A stretch of DNA of 64,000 nucleotides. Source: Enoplolaimus lenunculus (lineage: Eukaryota > Nematoda > Enoplea > Enoplida > Thoracostomopsidae). Shown here in pieces: positions 47,601-55,911 of the stretch. The stretch spans positions 36,001 through 100,000 of the forward strand of contig JASANG010002946.1 of NCBI GenBank assembly GCA_030248215.1. Reading direction: 5' to 3'. The first letter of the stretch is position 1, and each line of letters starts with the position of its first letter. The position numbers and the translations under genes are program-made. The notes beneath the pieces were generated by a model that had not been told where the DNA came from, searched no databases, and saw only the letters and a program-made list of their open reading frames with translations.

Positions 47601-50600
47601 GCTTATCTACTGTTACACCCCTTAAAGTAACATTGGCCTAGCAATCAATCAGAAATTAATAGAGAAAGCAGGGTGAAATATATAGAGTGAAAAAATAGTT
47701 TTCAAGCATACAACTCTACTATAATTTTGCTATCGGCCAGAAGTTCGGCTTTTTCCACAGTGAATGGTGACGTCTTCGTGCGGCAACCTCGCTTAGTCGC
47801 GGCGACGAATATCAAGTGTTTTAGTGCTTAAATGTAGAAGAATTTAATTCGTAAAATCAAAGTATAATTTGCTCGTCCAAATAAAAATTAAAGATACCCT
47901 TTTAATGCTTTTACGGAAATTTTAACACTTTACCTTTGTCCGGATCCACACGTGTTTGGACAATTAGACCACTGATTCCACTGACCCCAAGTTGACGTAC
48001 CATACGACCCTGGTCGATTTCCGGTATACCTCGAGCCACCGGTATTTCCGGTTTCGTAAGTGGTCCCTGGTTGAATTCCGCTTGGATATCCGACATTTTC
48101 GCCTGGTCTATAAGCTGCCGAAGATCCGCCAATAACTCCTGAACGATCGCCGAACGATACTGAAGGTGGCGGCAGCTGTCTGTCTGGCAATACTCGGCCT
48201 TCGACTATGGACTCTTCCATTTGAGCTGCATCTAAAGCGCGCCATGGCGACGGCGAACATCGACATACCTGGATTGATTCTTGAATTGCTATCTGAAATA
48301 TTAAAGACAGTAACTGAAAATTTTTTTCCATTAGACAGCATTAATATAAACTTACCGAGTCATAGCTATCGGGAGATAAGGACCCGTAGGGTTCCAACAG
48401 GAACTATGTTGTGCCAGAACAGGAACAGGGACCACCGGAATTGAATTTCTTTGCAGAAACCGGAACAGGAACATGAACTGTAATTTGAAATCTTTTTCAT
48501 CACCAAGAATTACAATTGGACTTTTTAGAAAACTTGCAAAATAATGGTCTAAACAAATTTCCCAACTACTTCATCACCAAGTTTGGGCAAAAACATTCGT
48601 TTGGACATATAATTTTTTATAGACAACGTTTTCAATATTCAAATGAATATGAATAATTTACCACAAAACCGTAAAAATTCCGGTTCCTCCATCCTTGAAT
48701 GCAGGAACAGGAACAGGAATTGGACTTTTGCAGGAATTCCGGCCGGAACAGGAATTCCGGCCGGAACAGGAATTCCGGCCGGAACAGGAATTTCGGTTGA
48801 ACCCTGGGGACCCGATATAATTCTTCCAATCATGTTTTTCTTTTTCTTTACGGCACTTTTTACCTACCTTGCCGTCACGTTGTGAGCTAGCGCTGCAATC
48901 ATTGCATATTCGTGTCCGCTTTTTACGTCCACAAGGTCTATCACATTGAGACCAACGACTCCACGCCTGCCATCCTGAAGGCAGCGCAGGCAGAATAGGC
49001 GGAAGCGACGGTCGATGTGCATTCCGAGCACCAGTGTTGAACTCTAAAGCATCGCAAAAGTACGCATTTAATACCGATGATAATTGTTCATCCGAAGCTC
49101 TCACATAATTTCATACGTTAAAATGTTGAAAATATTTGCTAAACAATAAAATATCCGCAAACTGCCAAAATTTCACAGTAGAAAAGGTATTTTTTTTCCA
49201 CAGAAAAAAATCCTCGTTGTTTTCAAACTGGAATAATCAATTAGCGATAAGTTTTCAAACAAATCCGAATAAAAAGATAATATTACGAACGACATCTGCA
49301 GATGAAACTTGGATGTTTTAGCATGAATAGCGAATGATGTACTGTAGTGACCTGTAGAACAAGTGGGGACTGATGTTTATTTTTCGTCTTTAAAAGGTAC
49401 CTTTCCGCTGTTATTTGGTTACGGAATTTTAGTAATTTTTAATTAGCCTCATGATAGTTGGTCTCTATATACTTGTTTTTTATATTCTTTCTTTTGGGCA
49501 GAACTCTGGACTTGCTGTGTTTCTCCGAAGCATTTTTAGTGATTGTTATGTTCGTTATCGTATGTCTGAATTTATTAAATTTTATGCGGGTTGTCGGAGA
49601 GTCTGTTACATATTTGAGCAGTCTAGCCAGTCATCTGTTTTTGCCTGTCTATATACTAACGGACTAACATTAACCCTTTCTCACATGAATATTTTCAATT
49701 TCAAATGAGACGTTATTTCAAGGTAAGATTCGAACCCCAGTCTCACGGATGGACTCTCACGTCTTGTGTAGATTTTGCACTGTTCATATATGTTAGAATT
49801 GTTAAACACTGCTCACAGTGTCTGTATTGCTCGTATATCATTGTATTTAGTTGCTCATAGTATACTCTATGAGTGAGAGGGATAAGCATACAGATACCTA
49901 TTTATTAGCACTTAATATGGTGACTACCTCTTATAACCCACTTATTATTCGGAACACTACAGTAAGGATTGTAGGGTTCGACATGACCCACGGACCCGAG
50001 ATGTTTTTTTTTGTTTTTCCATACTTTTCTCTTTTTTTAACTGATCGCAAGATAATCTTGATTGTGCTAGTTCTCTATCAAATCACCAGATCAAACAGCC
50101 CATGTGTAGAACAGGGCCGGAACAGTAGTATAAGAATATTCCTAAGCCTAAAAGCCTAAGCATAAACCTAAGCAAAAAATTAGTTTAAAGCTTAAACTGA
50201 CTCTATTATAGCCCCTCCGGAAAACGATCCGGCCCTGTTCTATACATGGCCTGATCAAACGTACCACTGTCTTGTTGCGCGCCACTGCAAGCTTGTATAG
50301 GCATCACTTCAATATAATCCGTTCCTGGTGAACGCGTTAGCATTCGATTTTCAAAAGTCCTGCTGTACAATTTGCAACTGTTGCTTGCAACGGCAAATGT
50401 TAAAGATTGACAGCGTCGACGAAAATTAATGCAACGCAAAATGCACAAATTTTCCGTTCGTGTTTGTTGATCCCAAATCGCACGGATTCCAGTAAGATTT
50501 ATACGAGAATCTGATGACCGCTTAGCACATACTTCGAGAGATGCTAAAAATATAACACGCACCACCCGTGGCGTCGTATGAAATATCCGAAATGAAACAA

Positions 50601-51540
50601 CGGATACTTTGCAAACTACAATCGGAATTAGAATTTTGAAATTTCAATTTTAGCTGTACTTGTTGTGAACGTTGCGTAAAAATTGTGTTTCATTTGTGTA
50701 TTAAATGGATTTCGATGTGTTAACCAGGGTACAACCGGGTGGTCTGCCTCCGGCTCCGGCTCCGGCAAAAGATCGGCCTCCGGCTCCGGCTCCGGTAAAA
50801 TTTTGGAAAGAGTGGTAGAATTTTGTATAATTTTGCATAATTTATTTGTTTAGCGCGTTTCGTTTTACTTTTGTCACAATTTTCACGAAAGAATTTCCGA
50901 TGTTCCGCAGAAAATTGGCGTAAAACCAAACAACTTAACAACATATTGCAGATATTGGCAAAAATTAACTAATTAACCATCATACCACCTAATTTCGCCT
51001 CGCCTCCGTCTCCTACAAGTTCCGTTGACCTCCGGCTCCGGTATTTTTCACCTCCGGTTGCACCCTGGTGTTATCAATAATTGATTGTTGTTTAGCTTTA
51101 CAAAACCAAAACTCATCACCAAATTGTTTATACAAATGTTTTTCAAAATTTTTGCCAGCCGAAAGACACCCTAAATCAATGCTACATTTTGTTAATACAG
51201 ATTATTTGTACTGTCACAAAATTTCTAGTTCCTATTCAAATTGCGATTCCAGTATAAATTTGTTGTTTCAATTCCGGTATAATCCAGTTGCGCTTTGTAC
51301 CCTGCAGTATATATTTGGTTTTTCAAAATTTCGTTACAAAAATAGCAAAAATTATTATTTAGTCTTTAAACGACGTTGGAATCTGCGTAATAAATTTTTT
51401 CAAAGGATCTATTATAAGTTTTCAATGCAATAATTTGTCTTCTTCGAGCTACCAAAATAATCATTTCACTTACTTGATATTTCAATCAAAGCAAACCAAA
51501 TCAGCAGTACTACAACCGTACAGCGGCGGATTCTAATCAT
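41228..51540 (-). CDS. Secreted PAN/apple plus six-TSR protein, seven exons
   Basis: Exons in transcript order: 51474-51540, 50265-50543, 48868-49043, 47934-48292, 46774-46967, 42160-42299, 41228-41689. All are GT/AG and phase-consistent, giving 558 aa. A signal peptide (MIRIRRCTVVVLLIWFALIE) is followed by a PAN/apple domain at 28-108 (Cys 28, 56, 60, 67, 79, 108), a Pro-rich spacer, then thrombospondin type-1 repeats starting near 140, 276, 328, 365, 421 and in the last exon (WSQWGYWNACTSTCGQG). A Gly/Tyr-rich linker lies at about 230-275. No membrane helix or anchor is seen, so it should be secreted into matrix or body fluid. PAN domains and TSRs both bind proteins or glycans; WxxW motifs are typical C-mannosylation sites. 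I do not recognise an orthologue and give no symbol. It is convergent with furin and in tandem with the receptor gene upstream. Confidence 0.92.
42160..42299 (-). CDS. TSR-protein exon 6: TSR 4
   Basis: PCCSEWSAWSQCLPSCGQGQ then RTRNCGSSSGGGGGRYGG. The donor is CAG/GTATGA in phase 0; the acceptor AATTAG lacks a long pyrimidine tract but restores Gly359. Confidence 0.9.
42488..42770. mobile_element. MITE with STACTCAST ends and CTTAAAAT-rich interior (copy 1)
   Basis: Colinear with 60220-60497: TTTTACTAACTTTTTTAAGT, TTGTGTTTGCTTAAAATTA, GTAAAACCGACAC and TTCGGCAACAG occur in the same order. Imperfect inverted ends around CTACTCAGTAAAAACAC and GTGAGTACT. Confidence 0.65.
42878..43023. mobile_element. 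146-bp hAT-like MITE with CACTAGCGGATTCAGCAGG end
   Basis: The exact 8-bp duplication GGTCCAAA lies at 42870-42877 and 43024-43031. The right end is CTGCATCCGCCGCTG. A relative with CCGTGGTGGATGCAG and CTGCATCCGCCAGTGG ends is at about 43987-44158. Confidence 0.9.
45163..45399 (+). repeat. Left arm of a long inverted repeat
   Basis: About 237 bases pair almost perfectly with 46106-46343 (for example AGTGCCCCGATGTGGCCATA against its complement). They are separated by about 700 bases that include the MITE at 45629. Just 3' of this arm a diverged tandem unit follows. In intron 5 of the TSR gene. Confidence 0.9.
45629..45848 (+). mobile_element. GGCC-end MITE (GTAAAGATCAGGG type)
   Basis: GGCCAATGTAAAGATCAGGG at the left and CCTGTTCTTTACATTGAGCC at the right, with several TTAGGC/TTACGC arrays. 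It lies in the loop of the inverted repeat. Confidence 0.85.
46106..46343 (-). repeat. Right arm of the long inverted repeat
   Basis: Reverse complement of 45163-45399 with few differences, reading AAAGTTGCGGATATG through to TTTTCATTCTAGT. Confidence 0.9.
46453..46646 (-). mobile_element. GGCC-end MITE (GTTACTTTAAGGGGCG type), inverted
   Basis: 194 bp with exact 8-bp duplication AATATTTC. Contains CCTAAGCCTAAGCCTAAGCC arrays. It lies in intron 5 of the TSR gene. Confidence 0.92.
46774..46967 (-). CDS. TSR-protein exon 5: end of TSR 2, TSR 3
   Basis: YRTRKCVSVRGGNNCAGNSY, CPNVPCPQWTNWQGWGQC and SVTCGTGTIHRYRKCSTSGC. The donor is CAAG/GTTAAG. Split codons join exons 4 and 6. Confidence 0.93.
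47048..47444 (+). repeat. Minisatellite of about 18 units made from a MITE terminal repeat
   Basis: Units of about 22 bp (GGCCCATGTTACCTTAAGG plus GGT) differ by one to three bases. They are identical in kind to the TIR of the MITE that follows at once. Two stretches repeat the same order of variants (GGCCCTTG, GGCTCATG with AACGGGT, then a unit with TTAATAAGG), showing a higher-order duplication of about eight units. Confidence 0.95.
47445..47638 (+). mobile_element. GGCC-end MITE (GTTACTTTAAGGGGCG type) adjoining the minisatellite
   Basis: Begins GGCCCATGTTACTTTAAGG and ends CCTTAAAGTAACATTGGCC, with TAGGCTTAGGCTTAGGA inside. The best target duplication lies outside the whole array (CAGCCATC before 47048, TAGCAATC after 47638, six of eight bases). 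Confidence 0.88.
47934..48292 (-). CDS. TSR-protein exon 4: end of TSR 1, Gly/Tyr linker, start of TSR 2
   Basis: IAIQESIQVCRCSPSPWRAL closes TSR 1. About 90 residues rich in Gly, Ser, Tyr and Pro follow, then TWGQWNQWSNCPNTCGSGQ. Phase 0 in, phase 2 out. Confidence 0.92.
48388..48807 (-). mobile_element. hAT-like MITE, GGTTCCAACAGGAAC family
   Basis: 420 bp with flanks GGACCCGT and GGACCCGA. The right end has three direct copies of AGGAATTCCGGCCGGAAC. It lies in intron 3 of the TSR gene. Confidence 0.85.
48868..49043 (-). CDS. TSR-protein exon 3: Pro-rich spacer and TSR 1
   Basis: HRPSLPPILPALPSGWQAWS, RWSQCDRPCGRKKRTRICND. The donor is AAG/GTAGGT. The CG pair of the RKKRTR stretch gives a basic heparin-binding-like face. 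Confidence 0.92.
49668..49790 (-). mobile_element. Partial tRNA-derived SINE (family 2)
   Basis: CCTTTCTCACATGAATATTT, TGAGACGTTATTTCA, GATTCGAACCCCAG and TCTCACGTCTTGTG match 57243-57400 in the same direction. The A-box half is missing. Confidence 0.65.
50097..50252 (-). mobile_element. GGCC-end MITE (GTATAGAACAGGGCCGGA type) 12 bases inside TSR-gene intron 2
   Basis: 156 bp with exact 8-bp duplication GATCAAAC at 50089-50096 and 50253-50260. On the gene strand the exon 2 donor reads GTAC then the duplication GTTTGATC, then the element. Confidence 0.93.
50265..50543 (-). CDS. TSR-protein exon 2: PAN/apple domain
   Basis: 93 codons: CAKRSSDSRINLTGIRAIWD, CILRCINFRRRCQSLTFAVA, SNSCKLYSRTFENRM and TDYIEVMPIQAC. 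The Cys spacing (C-x3-C-x6-C-x11-C) is that of a PAN domain. The acceptor ATATTTTTAG joins the signal-peptide exon as A+CA (Thr). Confidence 0.92.
50725..51067 (+). mobile_element. CCGGAG-type hAT-like MITE
   Basis: CAGGGTACAACCGGGTGG at the left and CCTCCGGTTGCACCCTG at the right. Flanks GTGTTAAC and GTGTTATC. Repeated CCGGCTCCGG near both ends. It lies in intron 1 of the TSR gene. Confidence 0.88.
51474..51540 (-). CDS. TSR-protein exon 1: signal peptide
   Basis: MIRIRRCTVVVLLIWFALIEI: basic start and hydrophobic core. ATG at 51540-51538; donor A/GTAAGT. The phase fits the PAN exon. A 5' untranslated exon upstream cannot be excluded. Confidence 0.88.
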
Positions 51541-51816
51541 TGTTTCTGCAGGCATTTTTCAAAAAACAAGGAACTTCAACGTATTTATGTTGAATTTTTA
51601 AATTTTTTTTAAGTTTGAAATTTCAAATTGAAAATTTTGAAATTGTGACAATCGAGATTTCACAAGCTACTTGGTATCGATAGTTATGGATTAATAAATA
51701 CAACTTGACCACCTCCACAGCGATCCGTTTAAAGTACGATTCAGCTGTGGAGCAAAGGTCTGGTCAAGTCATTTATTGTCTAAAATATAATATATTATTT
51801 AAGCAGTGACACAGCT

Positions 51817-52060
51817 ACACTGTAAATTCCGTTGAGTTGATTAATCAACTCAATGAAAGAATTCGCTATTTCTGGTTATTTCTGAATTAATAACAGTAAA
51901 CATCTGAGCTGATTTAACGCTGGTTTAGTTGATTAATTAATTCAGAATGAGTTCAATCAATTCAGAATTCTGAGTTCTGAGAGACCTAGTTCAGAGCTCA
52001 GACCTCTGAGTGGATTCAACTCATTCTGAGTTAAAATCAACTCACTGAAATTTACAGTGT
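51817..52060. mobile_element. MITE with ACACTGTAAATT ends and nested palindromes
   Basis: ACACTGTAAATTCCGTTGAG and its inverted match CTCACTGAAATTTACAGTGT. Inside are the palindromes GTTGATTAATCAAC, TCAGAATTCTGA and AGAGCTCAGACCTCTGAG. No gene is seen between 51541 and 55622. Confidence 0.8.
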
Positions 52061-52087
52061 AGAATTTCATTTATATATCTTTGTTAA

Positions 52088-52312
52088 TCTTTAGCCTATA
52101 TTCTCAAATGTGTGTGGCAACTATATCATCAGTTGGTGATTAGTCCTGTAGCTTTTAAATCTGTAGACACGGAGCGTCGACATTGGGGCACACTTTTTTA
52201 ATTTAGTTTCGATTTCTTTGCCAATTTTGACATCCGCAATTGTCTAAAAATCGTTAAGTTTGACAGCCTATCGCTAACTGGTGAAAGGTGCTATACGCGT
52301 TTGAGAGTATAT
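52088..52312. mobile_element. MITE with ATTCTCAAATGTGTGTAGC ends (copy 2)
   Basis: ATATTCTCAAATGTGTGTGG at the left and GCTATACGCGTTTGAGAGTA at the right. Matches 14036-14262 and 60984-61189. Confidence 0.65.
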
Positions 52313-53286
52313 CTCACAAATTTCGCGGCCCTAGTTTGATCGTAATCCAGTTCATTTGTAAGGCGAGATGCCAAAGAACTTGCCGCAATAGAAATTGATC
52401 CTTACCTACACTTAAAAATCAACTACCGTAGTCATGAACGAAACTTTATTTCAAAAGGGTTCGTGCGGCATTTCGTATTTAAGTTCTTAATGCGACCAGA
52501 GAATAGTTTGGGATGATATATGAACACAGTGCAATATGTCTTTACGTCCTCGTTAAGGACTACCGGACTTTATAGTGGTCTCGTAATAGAGTGTGTTAAA
52601 ACAACGGCGGGCCTTACTCAGATCCAGAGATTTTTTTGCAGTAGCGCGTCCACTATAACGTGGATGTTCCATTATGGTTTACTGTTCTTTTTACTGTTCT
52701 AAGAATAATCATCTTTTTACAATAAAACTCAGACGTAGTCTTCAGCCCCAAAACCTTGAATGTAAAGCCAACATATAATGTTTTGTATTTTTGCTCAACT
52801 CGCCTGTTTGGATAAGACGGGGCGGGGGGTGGAGTGGGCATAAAACTAGTAAAGACACTGCACAGATTAATAGACGATGTTGCTTTTGCAATTCAATAAA
52901 ATTGAGTATAATGCCATAACAAAAAGTTTCAATATGTTGTTGCGTTTCAATTTTAGGATATTACCTAAATTCTAAAGTCCGGCACTGAATGACTGAAAAA
53001 ATATTATTTTATTTTAGTGAATGAATTTTTTATTTTTCACTCGCGAAAATTTATAAATACATTATGTTTACTTTTATGATACAAGCGGCGTAGTCAAAAT
53101 TTCATTTCGTCTGGGTATAAACGTCCTAAAAGCTCGTCCGAGCTGGTGTCGTTAAGCGGAGTTTCAAAGTTTACTCCAACGGGTTTATTCTAAAAGTTAG
53201 CATTTTTCTACGGTTCCTGAATGAGGTTTGGAAGGCGTATATATATATATGCTTTTACCGGCCATTGTAGATAGGCTTCCTTGTTA

Positions 53287-53488
53287 GGCCCATGTTATTT
53301 TTAGTGGCGTCCAGGTTTCTGGTGGGTCTGTAAAAAGAGTAGGTTTAGATTCTAGATTACATTTTTTGCTTAGACTTATGTTTAGGCTTACGCTTGGCTT
53401 AGGAATACACTTTTGCAACGTTTAGGCTCAGGCTTAGGTTTAGGAATACGCTTAATCTACTGTTACGGCCCTAAAAGTAACATTGGCC
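53287..53488 (+). mobile_element. GGCC-end MITE (GTTACTTTAAGGGGCG type)
   Basis: GGCCCATGTTATTTTTAG at the left and CTAAAAGTAACATTGGCC at the right, with two TTAGGC-like arrays. Flanks CCTTGTTA and CCTTGTCT match at six of eight bases. Confidence 0.85.
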
Positions 53489-54813
53489 CCTTGTCTCGAA
53501 TGCTACACGAAGGTTTTTGTAAACGCGAGAAAAAAAGCTGCAATATTTTACACTGCAATTTTTTGTGGCTAATTATGTAATCGTTGATTGCGTAAAATAC
53601 TTTAGCGCCGCCTACTTTTTTCAGATATAATACATCAAAACGACAATTTTAAACTAAAACACATTTAAAAAAAGTTTTATACTTGGAAATATTTGGTTTT
53701 TACCAAAATATTTCAAGGCAGTGAAGCAGCTGTAATGGGATTGGGTGAATCAGGAGGGCCATAGCCTACCGAACATTTTGTGAACTTAAACTTATTTCTG
53801 TTAATGGCTAAATAATTACTTATAACGGAGAAAAATTGGCTTATATTTCATTTGTATATGCGTATGTGTAATTGATGGAGTCGAAATCAAACCAAAATCC
53901 AACCTACGAACGCGACTCAAGTTGGCGAGCAGTTTGACTCGAATGTATTTTTAAATGTGTTAAACACGTTTTTGATACTATAGTTTCTATGGAAATATTA
54001 CTAGTTTTGTTGCTTGTGCTCAAATTTGTAGATTGAGAAATTTTTTGAGTTTGAAAATGAGCAAGCAGATACGTGCGGCTACAGAGAAATTGGAAATTTC
54101 GAAGCGACCATTTCGGTTAAAATCTTTGAAAATTGTTAATTTTGGGCACAACCTTTTTCGTTCGGCATTTTGGGCGCAACTTTATTCACTTGAGATATTG
54201 GAAAATTTGGATTTTGGGCTCAACCTTTTTGTTCGTGATTTTGAGAAATTGAAATTTTGGTTTCTACCTTTTTCGGTGAAATAATATATATTTTCGAAAA
54301 ACTCAGGCAAATTTTGGACATTGAGATTTTTATGCTGCTCATTTGCTTGGGAATTTAGAAATTTTTTCTGAAATTAGGATTTAACTGGTTAAAATTGATA
54401 TGTTGAGCGCTACTGTAAAATCCCAATTTTCTAAAAACCCAAATTTTTGCGTAAAAGTGTAACTTCTCAACATCGTGGGATTTTGGCATTTATCCACGGA
54501 TTTTGAGACAAACTTGTTCTGTTCACAACCCAGTAGAAGTATGTTATTTTATTCATGTAAAGTCAATATTGAGTTCAATCAGTATAATATTTCATAAATA
54601 CATGTCTATACCGAGAACACTTATTTCACTATTAATTTATTGTATTAAAAATAGAGTAACAAATACTATCGCAGAAAGTATTTTAAACTGTTAATTGCAC
54701 TAAAAACTTGGTCTATTTTCGCATCTTGCAACCAGACTTAGGTTACTTTCCCGTAATACATATTTGGCATTTAGAGCGATCGACGTTCAAGACATAAGCT
54801 ATACATATTATAC

Positions 54814-54932
<119 letters not shown>

Positions 54933-55622
54933 TGTTGTGAATTAAAGATTTCAATTCCTGAAATAATTTTCAATTTTTAAAGTTTTAAAATAAATGACGA
55001 AAATTACTGTTGCCGCAGATTGTAACTTTTACTTTGTTCCACGCTTGTTCGCACATTCGAAGAACCTATAAATAAAGCATTATCCGAATTGTATATTTTT
55101 TGATTGTGAAATTTACTAATTTTCACTGAAATTATACTAAAAATGGCGCCCGTCTATTATATAAAAATAAGGGACTGTCTGCCAAGCGTAAGCCTAAACC
55201 TAAGCCGTAGACAAAGTCTAATCTCTTTAATTTCTCGAAATCCTGCGCAATAAAGGCTGCGACCAAAATAGCAAGCACCGGCCAATAATACTGACTAATA
55301 TCTGAATTTTTAATATTTCAATTTCCGTGTAATATTACAATTTCCCAAAACTCCCGTTTTCGGGTAATAACCTATTTTCCAAAATCACGATCGAAAAAGG
55401 TTTCGTTCAAAATCTCAAGCGATGGCTAATTTTAGCGAATAATATCACATTTGCCCAAAATTCCAATTTCCCGAAACCTCGATCAAAAATGTTGCACCCA
55501 AAAGCCCACTCTATGCAGGGGCTAAAATGATAGTTGACATGACGCGTGGCGACTTTAGCGCAATCCTATCTCAATTAGGTCTCTGTCGACATTTAATTTT
55601 ATATCTGGAGTGATAATTTATT

Positions 55623-55911
55623 TCAAAGCCAGTTTTGCAATGCCATAAAAGCACACTTGGCTCCGTTTCTGGCTACGATTCTGTCCAGGAACAAGTTAGA
55701 CGTCTCAGGTTTCGGGCCATATTGTTTGAACCATTTAATTACCTTAGGATCTTCGAGGCTATGCCATACAAATATTTTGATGCCAAGAGTAACATTAATC
55801 ACAACGAACACAACCATTATATCGAAACGAAACGTAAAAGCTGCCCCAGAGCCAGCAACGCACGAACCACAGTACAACAACAATTTCCATGCCATAGTTT
55901 TTTGTGAAATT
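55623..55911 (-). CDS. Receptor last exon: helices 6-7, tail, stop fused to poly(A) signal
   Basis: One base completes Glu, then ISQKTMAWKLLLYCGSCVAG, FRFDIMVVFVVINVTLGIK, IFVWHSLEDPKVIKWFKQYG and a short tail ending MALQNWL, TGA. The next six bases are AATAAA. The acceptor is TTATTTCAG. Confidence 0.88.

Noticed and set aside
48643-48885. ORFs with repeated GTGIPA-like residues.
   Set aside because: They are translations of the GGAATTCCGGCCGGAAC repeats of the MITE at 48388-48807.
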